Below are positions 42,211 to 51,741 of a stretch of DNA of 64,000 nt, one piece after another (the stretch's first letter is position 1; each line of letters begins with the position of its first letter). The stretch is from UBA11606 sp965243715. Lineage in GTDB: Bacteria; Actinomycetota; Acidimicrobiia; Acidimicrobiales; Aldehydirespiratoraceae. The notes under the pieces were generated by a model. The model did no database searches. It was given only the letters and a program-made list of their open reading frames with translations, and was not told the DNA's origin. A program made the position numbers and the translations under genes. Location: positions 372,001-436,000 of the forward strand of contig CBDEVU010000009.1 in assembly GCA_965243715.1 (NCBI GenBank). Direction: 5' to 3'.

Positions 42211-43515
42211 ATGGACATTGCACTGGCCTTAGGCCTTCTTATCGCCCTCGCCTTGATCTTTGTGGTCATGATCGTGAAGTCGCTGATCATCATCTGCCCA
42301 CCCAACCGCGTCGCCGTCATCTCGGGGCGTAGCCGTACTCTCTCCGATGGGCGCACCGTTGGCTACCGCATTCTCAAAGGAGGCCGCACCCTGCGAATCC
42401 CTCTCATCGAAACGGTGTCGTGGATGGAGCTAAATACCATTCCGCTGGAGGTGTCGGTTACCAACGCCTACTCGGCGGGGGCCATCCCGCTCAACGTCCA
42501 GGGCATCGCCAACGTCAAGGTTTCCAGCGCCGAAGGTCTGTTGGAGAATGCCGCCGAACGGTTCCTCAACGTGGGTATCGCGTCGATCGGCCAGATTGCC
42601 AAGGAAACGCTCGAGGCCAACCTCCGTGGGGTACTTGCCACGATGTCTCCCGAGGAAGTCAACGAAGACCGACTGAAGTTTTCTCAGCAACTCATCGACG
42701 AAGCCGACGACGACATAAAGACCCTCGGGCTCGAACTCGACGTGATGAAGATCCAAAACGTTACCGACGACAACCAGTATCTCGAATCGGTTGGTCGTCG
42801 TCTCACCGCGGAGGTAGTAAAGGAAGCCCGAGTGGCCGAAGCTAACCGCATGGCCGAGGCAAAGGTCGCCGAAGCAACCGCACGCGAACAGGCCGAGATC
42901 GCTCAAGTTCAGGCCGAAAAGAACATCGTCGAGGAGCAGAACATGCTCCGGGTTCGCACCGCGGAACTCGACGCCGTTGCTCGGGCCAAAGAAGAAGAGG
43001 CGTCGGTGGCGGGCGATATTGCCCGTGCCACGGCGGAACAAGAACTCGAACACCAACGCATCGAGTTGGAACGTCGCCGTCTCGAAGCTGATGTCGTAAT
43101 TCCCGCTCGCGCTGATCTCGAAGCGAAGCAACTCAAGGCTCAGGCTGATGCGGCCCGCATCGTGGAGGACGGCAAGGCTCAAGTCGAAGTGTTTCGTCGT
43201 CTTACCGAGCAGTACCAGGCGGCGGGCGAGGACGGTCAGCGCATCTTTGTGCTGAACATGTTGCCGGACCTAGTCGACAAGATTACGGCCACGGTTAGCG
43301 GGGTCAAAATTGATCGAGTCGCCGTCGTCGACAATGGTTCTGGTTCATCCCATGGTGGTATTCCCGGCCTTATGAGTCAACTGCCAGCCGCCGTGGTTGC
43401 GCTCTCTGAGCAGATCGGCGCCGCTACAGGGGTCGATATCTTGAAGAGCATGCGCGACGAAGCGAGCGAGGCGACTGAACTCCTTCGTCCCATTGACGGC
43501 GGCGGCAACGATTAG
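42211..43515 (+). CDS. Flotillin/SPFH domain protein
   Basis: A 434-residue protein with an N-terminal membrane helix (about 3-27), an SPFH/band-7 domain (about 30-200; CPPNRVAVISGRSR, LLENAAERFLNV) and a long Glu/Ala-rich coiled coil (200-340; AEAKVAEATAREQAEIAQVQ) like YqiK/FloT flotillins. The tail (about 370-434) is Gly/Ser-rich and has a hydrophobic stretch. Such proteins organise membrane microdomains and help maintain membrane fluidity. A clear AGAGATC-type ribosome site precedes the ATG. A TetR regulator follows 15 bp downstream. Confidence 0.9.
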   Translation: MDIALALGLLIALALIFVVMIVKSLIIICPPNRVAVISGRSRTLSDGRTVGYRILKGGRTLRIPLIETVSWMELNTIPLEVSVTNAYSAGAIPLNVQGIANVKVSSAEGLLENAAERFLNVGIASIGQIAKETLEANLRGVLATMSPEEVNEDRLKFSQQLIDEADDDIKTLGLELDVMKIQNVTDDNQYLESVGRRLTAEVVKEARVAEANRMAEAKVAEATAREQAEIAQVQAEKNIVEEQNMLRVRTAELDAVARAKEEEASVAGDIARATAEQELEHQRIELERRRLEADVVIPARADLEAKQLKAQADAARIVEDGKAQVEVFRRLTEQYQAAGEDGQRIFVLNMLPDLVDKITATVSGVKIDRVAVVDNGSGSSHGGIPGLMSQLPAAVVALSEQIGAATGVDILKSMRDEASEATELLRPIDGGGND

Positions 43516-43530
43516 GCCCCACTACGCGCC

Positions 43531-44121
43531 ATGACCGAAGACTTTTCCCGTCGAGACCAGGGAATAAGGGAGCGACGTGCCCGCGTGCTCGGAGCGGCGA
43601 TGCACCTAGCGGACGAGGGCGGATACGAGGCCGTCCAGATGCGGGCGGTGGCCGAACGATCCGGCGTCGCCCTCGGCACGATCTATCGCTACTACTGCGG
43701 CAAAGACGAGATGCTCATCGCCGGGTTCGCTGGATGGTTGCGACGCACCCGCCATCGCATTGAGGCGGGCGACATTCCCGGCGATAGCCCTGGGGAGCGC
43801 TTGGCCCTCCTGCTTGGGTTAGCGGGCGAACGAACGACGAACCGTCCCATCCTCATGGGCGCGTTGGTTACCGCCCTGGGAACGACGGCCCCGTCGGCCA
43901 CGGAGTACAAACTTGAAGCCGAACGCGAACTTAACGCCATAGTCGTTACCGCGCTGGGTCCGGATTCCGACGTCGATGCCCTCGGCATAGCCCGAGTGAT
44001 CGGCCATGTGTGGTGCTCATCGCTTACTCGGTGGGTGAGTGGAATGGCCCCCGATGGCAGCGTCGGCGAAGAACTCGTCCACGCCGTTCGGATGCTGGTG
44101 AGTTTGCCGGTTCGAGTCTAG
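43531..44121 (+). CDS. TetR-family regulator, KstR-like
   Basis: A 196-residue TetR protein. The helix-turn-helix region (about 18-60) reads GGYEAVQMRAVAERSGVALG then TIYRYYCGKDEML, nearly the same as in the mycobacterial cholesterol regulator KstR, and the C-terminal ARVIGHVWCSSLTRWVSG also follows KstR. KstR represses sterol catabolism genes until a steroid-CoA binds. Two short-chain dehydrogenase genes follow directly, the first 15 bp away with GGAG. I did not find a convincing KstR palindrome in the nearby gaps, so the regulon is inferred. Confidence 0.85.
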   Translation: MTEDFSRRDQGIRERRARVLGAAMHLADEGGYEAVQMRAVAERSGVALGTIYRYYCGKDEMLIAGFAGWLRRTRHRIEAGDIPGDSPGERLALLLGLAGERTTNRPILMGALVTALGTTAPSATEYKLEAERELNAIVVTALGPDSDVDALGIARVIGHVWCSSLTRWVSGMAPDGSVGEELVHAVRMLVSLPVRV

Positions 44122-44136
44122 GCAATAGGAGTAGCC

Positions 44137-45063
44137 GTGGCCGGATACCTCGACGGAAGAAACATTGCGATTACCGGCGCTGGTATGGGGATTGGTAAGG
44201 CCATCGCTCTGGCGTGTGCGGCGGAGGGCGCCAATATTGTCGTGGCCGACTACGGCGTCTCGATGGACGGGAGCAATCCGTCGAGCGAGGTGGCCGATGC
44301 CGCCGTCGCTGAGATTCAGGCCGCCGGGGGCCAGGCCGTCGCTGTCGCCGGTGACATCTCGCTATTCGAGGTGGGGGAGGCCGTCGTCGTTGCTGCCCTC
44401 GATAACTGGGGCACCATCGACGGGGTGGTCTGCCCCGCGGGGGTGCTGCGGGAGCGGATGCTGTTCAACATGAGCGAGGACGAGTGGGATCATGTCGTCG
44501 CCGTTCACCTCAAGGGGCATTTCAACGTTTACCGCGCCGCCTTTGCTCGGATGCGAAAACAGCCGACTGGGGGTTCGCTGGTGGGTTTCACCTCCGGAGC
44601 GTTCACCGCCTCGACTGCCCAGCCGAACTACTCCGCGGCCAAGGGTGGCATCGTTAGCCTCACTCGTTCCGCGGCCTTGACCGCGGCCAGCATCAAGTTG
44701 CGGGGCGGGCCGTCGCTGAACGCCAATTGCATCGCTCCCGTCGCCAAGACCCGCATGAGCGAGAACGTGCCGTTCGAGATAGAGACCGGCGAACCCGGCG
44801 ATATTGCTCCGCTGGTGATCTATCTTTTAAGCGACGCCGGTCGTGACATTAACGCCCAAGTTTATACCGTGGTCGGTCCTCGGATCTCGGTTTGGAACCA
44901 ACCGCGGGAGGTCCGTACGATGCTCGCCGAGGGCGACGCGTGGACCATTGATCAGATCGCCGCTCAACTTCCCAGTACCATCGGCCAGGAACCCAATCCG
45001 TTCATCGACGACCTTGAGCGACGCATGGCTGAGATGGCGGCGCGAGCAAAAAAGACGGACTGA
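44137..45063 (+). CDS. Short-chain dehydrogenase/reductase (steroid-pathway type)
   Basis: A 308-residue SDR from a GTG start with AGGAG upstream. NAD-binding ITGAGMGIGKAIA (13-25), catalytic Tyr/Lys in NYSAAKGG, with Ser in FTSGAF. The insertion around DYGVSMDGSNPSSE after the second strand and the length over 300 match the mycobacterial Rv3548c-like group within the KstR2 regulon, related to the dehydrogenase part of peroxisomal MFE-2. The next gene overlaps its stop by one base. Specific substrate not known. Confidence 0.82.
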   Translation: MAGYLDGRNIAITGAGMGIGKAIALACAAEGANIVVADYGVSMDGSNPSSEVADAAVAEIQAAGGQAVAVAGDISLFEVGEAVVVAALDNWGTIDGVVCPAGVLRERMLFNMSEDEWDHVVAVHLKGHFNVYRAAFARMRKQPTGGSLVGFTSGAFTASTAQPNYSAAKGGIVSLTRSAALTAASIKLRGGPSLNANCIAPVAKTRMSENVPFEIETGEPGDIAPLVIYLLSDAGRDINAQVYTVVGPRISVWNQPREVRTMLAEGDAWTIDQIAAQLPSTIGQEPNPFIDDLERRMAEMAARAKKTD

Positions 45064-45845
45064 TGGCCTCGCCGAGAGTAGAGCCCGAGGGGCGAGACCT
45101 GCTGGCGGGTCAGCGGGTAGTGGTCACCGCGGCGGCCGGTTCGGGTATTGGTTCGGCGGTCGCCAAACGCGGTCTGGTCGAAGGGGCGTCGGTTCTGATC
45201 TCTGACGTTCACGAGCGTCGCCTAGCCGAGACAGCCGATCGGTTGGAGATCGAAACCGGTCATCGGCCCCATACAGCGGTGTGTAACGTCACCGTTGAAG
45301 ATGACGTGCAGGGCCTTGTCACGGCGGCCGTTGATGCGTTCGGCGGCATCGACGTGTTGATGAACAACGCGGGCCTCGGCGGTTCGGCCAAACTCGTCGA
45401 CATGACCGACGATGAATGGTCGGCCGTGCTCGGCGTCACCCTTGACGGGACGATGCGCGCCACCCGCGCCGTCCTGCGCCACATGATCGATGCTGAGATC
45501 GAAGGGGTGATTATCAACAACGCCAGCGTTGTGGGTTGGCGGGCGCAAGCCGAACAGTGCCACTACGCGGCGGCGAAGGCGGGCGTTATGGCCCTTACCC
45601 GATGTGCGGCGGTGGAAGCGGCAGAGCACGGCATTCGCGTCAACGCGGTCGCGCCGAGTATCGCCCGCCATCCCTTCCTCGAAAAAGTAAGCAGTCCGGC
45701 CCTTCTCGATCAGTTGACGGCACGAGAGGCCTTTGGTCGCGCCGCGGAACCCTGGGAGGTCGCCAACGTCATGGTCTTTTTGGCTAGCGACCTGGCGAGT
45801 TATATGACCGGTGAAGTGGTGTCGGTCAGTTCCCAACACCCGTAG
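45063..45845 (+). CDS. Short-chain dehydrogenase/reductase (IpdF/Rv3549c-like)
   Basis: A 260-residue SDR: cofactor motif TAAAGSGIGSAVA (23-35), NNAG, catalytic Ser in NNASVVGW, Tyr-x3-Lys in HYAAAKAG, and a RVNAVAPSIARHPF stretch. The TAAAGSGIG variant of the glycine motif and the APSIARHPFLEK region are those of the actinobacterial steroid-ring dehydrogenases around Rv3549c/Rv3559c (IpdF). It is translationally coupled to the upstream SDR, forming a KstR-like/SDR/SDR unit. Confidence 0.82.
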   Translation: MASPRVEPEGRDLLAGQRVVVTAAAGSGIGSAVAKRGLVEGASVLISDVHERRLAETADRLEIETGHRPHTAVCNVTVEDDVQGLVTAAVDAFGGIDVLMNNAGLGGSAKLVDMTDDEWSAVLGVTLDGTMRATRAVLRHMIDAEIEGVIINNASVVGWRAQAEQCHYAAAKAGVMALTRCAAVEAAEHGIRVNAVAPSIARHPFLEKVSSPALLDQLTAREAFGRAAEPWEVANVMVFLASDLASYMTGEVVSVSSQHP

Positions 45846-45931
45846 GACGTGCTAGACATTGCGGGAGTGACTCACGTCGCTGTCGTCAACCCCGGCCGCC
45901 GCTATGGCCGACCAATCCCTTGGGGGAACCT

Positions 45932-47704
45932 ATGAAATCCCGATCCACCCGTGCTTCGCTCGTCAAACTCTTGGCTGCACTGCTGGCTTTTACCCTCATA
46001 GCCGCTGCCTGCGGTGGTGGTGACGGCGACGATTCGGCGTCCACTGAGACCGGCGCTGACGAGAGCGACGAGGCTAGCCCTGATGACAGCGGCGACGAAG
46101 CCGACGAGGAAGATCAGGTTGCTCCGACTATTGAAGTCGAAGAAGAACCAGAAGTCGATCCCAACGAGATTGTCAAGGGCGGCGTGTTGCGCGTCGCGCT
46201 AGAAGCCGACGGCGATGGCCTTAACCCATCCTCCAACAACTTCGCCGTTTCGGCCTACCTGATGGCCTTCCCCATCTTCGACCCACTGTTCGCCTACGAC
46301 GCGGAAGGCAAGTGGTTCCCTTACCTCGCCGAGTCTGCTACACCGGTTGAAGGCACCAACTCGTGGCAGGTCAAGCTCCGCGAAGGCGTGCTTTTCCACG
46401 ACGGTTCGACCTTGGGCGCCGAAGATGTAATCGCTACGTTCAACGCCACCCTGGCCGATCCGTTGATCTCGCTTGCGGTGGCCCCGTCCTACCCGGCGGC
46501 TGATTCGGGTCTTCCCGCCATCGAGATGATCGATGAACTCACGGTTCAGTACAACCCGATTTTTGAGTGGGCGCACTTCCCAGTGAACCTCACTAGCCAG
46601 TTGGGCATGATCCTTCCGAGCGAGTTTGTTGAAGCGGCGGCCGAGGATCCACAGCTTGACCAAATGCCGATAGGGCAAGGCCCGTTCAAGATCGAGAGTC
46701 GGGTTCCCGATGACCGGACGATTCTGGTGGCCAACCCCGATTACTGGCAGGGCACTGACAACATTCACCTCGATGGCATCGAGTTGATCGTCGACACCGA
46801 CTCGGCCAAATCCGCCGAGCGCGTCGCTGCCGGGGAGATCGACATTCAGATCACCTCGAGCCCGGACGCCATCCTCACCCTGCGTGAAGCGGACAGCGTG
46901 TCAACCATCGAAAATGAACTTTCTGGTGAGAACGACATCATGATGAACACGCGCAAGGCGCCCTTCGACGACATTAGGGTTCGTAAAGCGCTGACCTTCG
47001 CCACCGACCGCGAGGGCTATGCATCGCTCATTGGTCAGGGAACGTCAGAACTCGCCGACTCAATGTTTCACCCCGACCTCATCTGGCATAACCCTGATGT
47101 CAAGCAGGAGGGCAACATGCCCGAACTTGCTGGACCGTTGATTGATTCCTACTGCGGTGACTTCCCGGAAAACTGCACCGACGGCAAGGTCAACATGGAG
47201 CTTCAGTATTCCGGTCCTTCGGTTGTGCAGACCCGCGTTGCGGATTTGTTGTCGCAGAGTTGGTCTGACTTCTTCAACGTCACCGACGAGGAGTTGCTCC
47301 AGGATGCCCACATCATCGACGTGGCGCTCGGCGTCTACGATGTTGTGACTTGGCGCCAGTTCGGTGCGGTGGATCCCGACAACGAGGTCATCTGGCTCCA
47401 GTGTGCTACCGCTAACGGCTTTATAACCTTGAACTGGGTGCGTGTCTGTGACGAGGACCGAGATGCTTTACTGTTCGAGCAACGAGCTACCGAAGATCTC
47501 GACCGTCGGCGTCAGATCTGGTGGGATATTCAGGCCGAGATGAACGCGACGTACGCTTACATCTTCACCACTCGAGCCAACTGGACGGTGGGATCGAGCG
47601 AACGAGTTCGCAACGTTTGCGGCCAGAAGGGCCCCAACGGCGAAGCGATGTTCTGTAATAATCAGGGACGTCAGTTCTTCCACAACATCTGGCTAGCTAA
47701 CTAG
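45932..47704 (+). CDS. ABC transporter substrate-binding lipoprotein (family 5, peptide/nickel type)
   Basis: A 590-residue lipoprotein from the ATG at 45932, preceded by GGGGGAA. The signal peptide ends LIAAAC with lipidated Cys about residue 27, then a very acidic low-complexity linker (DESDEASPDDSGDEADEED) before the SBP_bac_5 domain from about 75 (VKGGVLRVALEADGDGLNPS; KLREGVLFHDGSTLGAEDV; RKALTFATDREGYASLIGQG). It should capture peptides or similar oligomeric substrates outside the membrane for the permease and ATPase genes that follow. Substrate not identifiable. A 62-bp gap precedes the first permease gene. Confidence 0.93.
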   Translation: MKSRSTRASLVKLLAALLAFTLIAAACGGGDGDDSASTETGADESDEASPDDSGDEADEEDQVAPTIEVEEEPEVDPNEIVKGGVLRVALEADGDGLNPSSNNFAVSAYLMAFPIFDPLFAYDAEGKWFPYLAESATPVEGTNSWQVKLREGVLFHDGSTLGAEDVIATFNATLADPLISLAVAPSYPAADSGLPAIEMIDELTVQYNPIFEWAHFPVNLTSQLGMILPSEFVEAAAEDPQLDQMPIGQGPFKIESRVPDDRTILVANPDYWQGTDNIHLDGIELIVDTDSAKSAERVAAGEIDIQITSSPDAILTLREADSVSTIENELSGENDIMMNTRKAPFDDIRVRKALTFATDREGYASLIGQGTSELADSMFHPDLIWHNPDVKQEGNMPELAGPLIDSYCGDFPENCTDGKVNMELQYSGPSVVQTRVADLLSQSWSDFFNVTDEELLQDAHIIDVALGVYDVVTWRQFGAVDPDNEVIWLQCATANGFITLNWVRVCDEDRDALLFEQRATEDLDRRRQIWWDIQAEMNATYAYIFTTRANWTVGSSERVRNVCGQKGPNGEAMFCNNQGRQFFHNIWLAN

Positions 47705-47766
47705 GTTGATCGAACTGACAAGAACGTGATCAGCCGCCAGCAGGAGAAAACGATGAAGAGGCCCAG

Positions 47767-48771
47767 ATGACTCGGTTTCTCCTCCGTCGTGTCCTTCAAT
47801 TGGTTCTCGTCCTGCTGGCGGTTACGTTCTTGGTGTTTTCTTCGCTGAACCTGCTTGGCGATCCACTTGTCAACATCATTGGTCCGCTCGCCGCGATTGA
47901 TTGCACTGACGTTGAGGCTGGTTTGGTCGAGGACTCGTCATCGACGGCCACTGGTATTGGCGATTGTGAAGTCGTGCGCCTTGCCCGCCGAGACTACCGA
48001 CTCGACGAACCGTTGGTGAGCCGCTACTTCTTGTGGTTGGGCGATGTTGCCCAGGGCGATCTCGGAACCTCCTTTAAAAATGAGGGAGTCCCGGTGAGTG
48101 ACATCGTGCGAGAGAAGCTCCCGAAATCGCTGCTGTTAATGGTGATGGCGGAGACGATCGCGTTGTCGATCGCAATCCCGCTGGGGGTGTGGGCGGCGTA
48201 TCGGGCGGGCCGGGGGGTGGACAAGGCCACGTCGCTTTTTTCGTTCGTCTCCCTGTCGATCCCAAACTTCGCTCTGGGGGTCATCTTGCTGCAGGTCTTT
48301 TCCCTCAAAACCGGTCTATTACCGAGTTCTTTCGACGACACGGATCTGTTCTCGCGCCTTCACTCGCTCTTGTTGCCTTCCTTTGCCTTGGGGCTTGGCA
48401 TTGCGGCCACTTACCAACGACTGTTGCGTACTGATCTGCTCACCACCTTGCAGGAGGACTTTGTACACATGGCCCGAGCCAAGGGCATGCCGGACCGCCA
48501 CGTCATGTTGCGCCACGCCCTCCGACCCTCGCTGTTTTCTCTTATCACCGTCTTCGGGGTGAGTACCGGTGCCCTTATCGGTGGATCTTTAGTCATCGAA
48601 CAGATCTTTGTGATCCCCGGCATCGGCCGAGAGATCGTGGTGGCCGTTGTTCGCGACGATTTCCCAGTGGTGCTTGGTTCCGTGCTAGTCATCGCGGTCG
48701 GATTCGTGGTGATTAACTTCTTAGTTGATTTGCTTTATACTTGGCTTGATCCGAGAGTGAGGGCCCAGTGA
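47767..48771 (+). CDS. ABC transporter permease (DppB/OppB type)
   Basis: A 334-residue permease with about six helices. The N-terminal RRVLQLVLVLLAVTFLVFSSLNLLGDP and YRLDEPLVSRYFLWLGDVAQGDLG are family features; the EAA loop that contacts the ATPase is RAKGMPDRHVMLRHALRPSL. A short insertion with two cysteines (IDCTDVEAGLVEDSSSTATG, about 43-62) lies in the first periplasmic loop, longer than usual. GTGA overlap with the next permease. Confidence 0.92.
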   Translation: MTRFLLRRVLQLVLVLLAVTFLVFSSLNLLGDPLVNIIGPLAAIDCTDVEAGLVEDSSSTATGIGDCEVVRLARRDYRLDEPLVSRYFLWLGDVAQGDLGTSFKNEGVPVSDIVREKLPKSLLLMVMAETIALSIAIPLGVWAAYRAGRGVDKATSLFSFVSLSIPNFALGVILLQVFSLKTGLLPSSFDDTDLFSRLHSLLLPSFALGLGIAATYQRLLRTDLLTTLQEDFVHMARAKGMPDRHVMLRHALRPSLFSLITVFGVSTGALIGGSLVIEQIFVIPGIGREIVVAVVRDDFPVVLGSVLVIAVGFVVINFLVDLLYTWLDPRVRAQ

Positions 48772-49646
48772 CTGTTTCCACCACCCTCGTCGACGAGATC
48801 GAAGAAGTTCCCAGCGACGCGGTAGAAAAGAAGCTTGGCTTCGGTTTCTGGGTCGCCATTTCTTGGATCATGCTCGTCTCCACGCTGGCTTTGCTGGTTC
48901 CGGTGCTCCCGTTCGAAGATCCGAATGCGATCGGCGTAGGTCCGCCACGCGAAGGCCCGTCGTTTAGTAACTGGTTTGGCACAGACGCTCTCGGGCGCGA
49001 CGTGTTCGCCCGTACTGTGTGGGGGGCCCGCATCTCTTTGGCCGTCGGCTTCTTGGGCATCGGCCTCGGCATCACCGTCGGTGGAGCACTGGGCATCATT
49101 GCGGGCTACTTCCGCGGATGGGTTGATCAAATCATCAGCTTTGTCTTTTTCACCTTGCTGTCCTTTCCCGCCCTCGTCTTAGCCTTGTTGATTACCGCCA
49201 CACTCAGCCGCAGCCTGTTCACGGTCGCCATGACCCTCGGCATCCTCGGAATTGGTTCGATCGGGCGTCTGGCTCGCGCCTCCACCCTCGTGTTCGCCGA
49301 GCGCGAATTCGTGCAAGCTTCTCGGGTGATCGGGGCCAAGAACGGACGCATCATCATCCGCGAATTGCTCCCCAACGTGCTGATCCCGATGGGGGCTTTG
49401 ACGCTGTTGGGCATGGGCATCTCGATCGTGGCCGAGGGCAGCTTGGCCTTTCTTGGCCTCTCGGTTGAAGGCGATGCCATCTCGTGGGGTAAGTCGATTG
49501 TCGACGGTTCGCAGACTCGCGATCTGGAAAACAACCCCCATGTGGCCATGTTCCCCATCGTCACCATGTTCCTCACGGTTATGGGCCTGAACCTCGCCGG
49601 TGATCGAGTTCGAGAATACTTTGACGTCAAAGAAACGGCATTTTGA
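48768..49646 (+). CDS. ABC transporter permease (DppC/OppC type)
   Basis: A 292-residue permease, GTG start in a 4-bp overlap with the upstream permease stop. Periplasmic GTDALGRDVFARTVWGARISL and the EAA loop ASRVIGAKNGRIIIRELLPN are typical. N-terminal 25 residues are acidic cytoplasmic, then the first helix (FWVAISWIMLVSTLALLVPV). Acts with the DppB-type partner as the heterodimeric channel. ATGA overlap with the next ATPase gene. Confidence 0.92.
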   Translation: MTVSTTLVDEIEEVPSDAVEKKLGFGFWVAISWIMLVSTLALLVPVLPFEDPNAIGVGPPREGPSFSNWFGTDALGRDVFARTVWGARISLAVGFLGIGLGITVGGALGIIAGYFRGWVDQIISFVFFTLLSFPALVLALLITATLSRSLFTVAMTLGILGIGSIGRLARASTLVFAEREFVQASRVIGAKNGRIIIRELLPNVLIPMGALTLLGMGISIVAEGSLAFLGLSVEGDAISWGKSIVDGSQTRDLENNPHVAMFPIVTMFLTVMGLNLAGDRVREYFDVKETAF

Positions 49647-50704
49647 TGACTGACGTGCAACTTTCGGTTCGCAATCTAGAGGTCCGATTCCCCACTCCGC
49701 GAGGCGTAGTTGAAGCCGTCAACGGCGTCACTTTCGATCTGGAGAAAGGCCAGATGCTCGGCATCGTTGGCGAGTCCGGTTCGGGCAAGTCGGTCACCGC
49801 GAAAACGCTAATGAACCTGCTGCCCCGGACAGCAGAGGTCGACGGCGAGGTTATTTTCGAAGGCAAGGACGTTCGTCAGATCGCGAAGGAAGGCCGGCGA
49901 CACTTCTGGGGCGTTAAGATGACCATGGTCTTCCAGGACCCCATGACCTCGCTCAACCCGGTGAAGAAATGCGGCGAACAGATCGCGGAGACCTTGCGCT
50001 ATCACCTCGGCGACAACAAAAAGACCGCCCTCGCCAAAGCGGTCGACTTGCTCGAACAGGTCGGCATTCCTGAGCCCGGCAAGCGAATCACCCAGTACCC
50101 GCACGAACTGTCCGGCGGGCTACGTCAACGGGTCGTCATCGCCATGGCCTTGGCTTGTGAGCCGTTGTTACTGATTGCCGATGAGCCCACCACGGCGGTC
50201 GATGTCACGGTGCAGAAGCGACTCCTCGATCTGCTCGATGGACTTCGTCGTGACCGTGGTATGTCGATGATCCTCATCACCCACGACCTCGGCGTTGCTC
50301 GGGGACGCTGCGACGATGTGGCGGTCATGTATGCAGGCCGACTCGTCGAGCGGGCGGCGACCGAAACGCTGTTCGACGATTCGCGCCATCCCTACACTGA
50401 TGCCCTGCTGCGATCGATCCCTCGGATTGATCAGCCGTGCCATACCCGCCTCGACCCCATCCCCGGACGACCGCCCGAACTCATCAACCCCCCAGAACGT
50501 TGCTCCTATGCACCACGTTGCCGCTACTCCCAACCGGATTGCCTGGAGGCGATTCCCCGTATCGAAGGGGTCGCGGGTATGCATGAGTTTGCCTGTCATC
50601 ATCCGGCCAACACAGAACGAGGCCGCGACGCCCTGGCCGGCAACGTTGCCGCGGGGCAAACCGCCGCCGGCCTCGAAATAAGCGCCTACCCAAGGGACAC
50701 CTGA
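49643..50704 (+). CDS. ABC transporter ATP-binding protein (DppD/OppD type)
   Basis: A 353-residue ATPase with Walker A GESGSGKS, signature LSGGLRQRVVIAMAL, Walker B LLIADEPTTAVDV and switch ITHDLGVARG. The C-terminal oligopeptide-transport extension contains the cysteine set CSYAPRCRYSQPDC...CHHP that in relatives binds an iron-sulfur cluster. It pairs with the DppF-type ATPase that starts one base into its stop codon. A methionine at 49646 is an equally possible start. Confidence 0.92.
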   Translation: MMTDVQLSVRNLEVRFPTPRGVVEAVNGVTFDLEKGQMLGIVGESGSGKSVTAKTLMNLLPRTAEVDGEVIFEGKDVRQIAKEGRRHFWGVKMTMVFQDPMTSLNPVKKCGEQIAETLRYHLGDNKKTALAKAVDLLEQVGIPEPGKRITQYPHELSGGLRQRVVIAMALACEPLLLIADEPTTAVDVTVQKRLLDLLDGLRRDRGMSMILITHDLGVARGRCDDVAVMYAGRLVERAATETLFDDSRHPYTDALLRSIPRIDQPCHTRLDPIPGRPPELINPPERCSYAPRCRYSQPDCLEAIPRIEGVAGMHEFACHHPANTERGRDALAGNVAAGQTAAGLEISAYPRDT

Positions 50705-51741
50705 TGGCCGGAACCGGACACGCCCCGCTGCGCGACCTGCCCAACGTGTTGGTCACAGTTCGCGATCTTGTGGTGGAGTTCCCAGTCGGGCGCCACGAGG
50801 TGGTGCACGCGGTCAGTGGAATCTCGTTCGACGTGGCGGAAGGCGAGACGCTCGGCATTGTCGGCGAGTCTGGATGCGGCAAATCCACAGTCGCTCGTTC
50901 GATTATCCGCCTCAATGCGATCAAGAGTGGTTCGGTTGATTATCAGGGTACTGACCTCGCCCGCATCAAGGGCGAAGAGTTGCGCCGGATTCGTCCCGAT
51001 CTGCAGATGATCTTCCAAGATCCCATCTCCTCGCTTAACCCGCGGCGAAAGATTTGTGATGTGATCAGCGAAGGTCTTGTCGTGTGGGGTGACGACCGCG
51101 GCGACCAGTCACCGGACCACATAAAGGGCTTGATGCTGGCGGTCGGGATTGATCCGAAGTTCGGCGATCGCCGCCCTCATCAGTTCTCGGGTGGGCAGTG
51201 TCAGCGCATCGGCATTGCTCGGGCCTTAGCCCTCGACCCGAAGGTCCTGATCTGTGACGAACCGGTCTCCGCGCTCGACGTCTCCGTGCAGGCCCAAGTG
51301 CTGAATCTGCTCGAAGACATGAAAGAGCGCTACGGACTCACTCTGCTCTTCATCAGCCACGATCTTTCGGTGGTGAAGAACGTATCTGATCGCATCATCG
51401 TGATGTATCTCGGTAAGGCCTGTGAGATTGGCCGCGCCGAAGAGTTGTACGCCCACTCGCGCCATCCTTATACCCGTGCGCTACTGGCTTCTATCCCCGA
51501 ACCAGCCCCCACAGTCGACGTTTCCGAAGGCGATATCGACGGTGAACTACCGTCGCCCATCAATCCGCCCGCAGGTTGCAGGTTCAACACTCGGTGTGGG
51601 CATGCCACTGAGATTTGTTTCACCGACGAACCGATTATGCAGCGGGTCGCTGATCACGATCACTATTTCGCTTGTCATCACCCGGTCGAGGTTGCGGTAG
51701 GATCTGCTACACCATTATCGGCCAAGACTGCCAGCGATTGA
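50704..51741 (+). CDS. ABC transporter ATP-binding protein (DppF/OppF type)
   Basis: A 345-residue ATPase: Walker A GESGCGKS, signature FSGGQCQRIGIARAL, Walker B LICDEPVSALDVS, switch ISHDLSVVKN, and C-terminal cysteines GCRFNTRCGHATEIC and CHHP. It completes the five-gene importer. The last 64 bp overlap, on the opposite strand, the 3' end of the lipoprotein gene at 51678. Its second half (from about 51173) was copied, with two deletions, into the tandem duplication at 53048. Confidence 0.92.
   Translation: MAGTGHAPLRDLPNVLVTVRDLVVEFPVGRHEVVHAVSGISFDVAEGETLGIVGESGCGKSTVARSIIRLNAIKSGSVDYQGTDLARIKGEELRRIRPDLQMIFQDPISSLNPRRKICDVISEGLVVWGDDRGDQSPDHIKGLMLAVGIDPKFGDRRPHQFSGGQCQRIGIARALALDPKVLICDEPVSALDVSVQAQVLNLLEDMKERYGLTLLFISHDLSVVKNVSDRIIVMYLGKACEIGRAEELYAHSRHPYTRALLASIPEPAPTVDVSEGDIDGELPSPINPPAGCRFNTRCGHATEICFTDEPIMQRVADHDHYFACHHPVEVAVGSATPLSAKTASD

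Noticed and set aside
44105..44120. GGTTCGAGTCT, T-loop-like
   Set aside because: It is the last codons of the TetR gene; no cloverleaf upstream.
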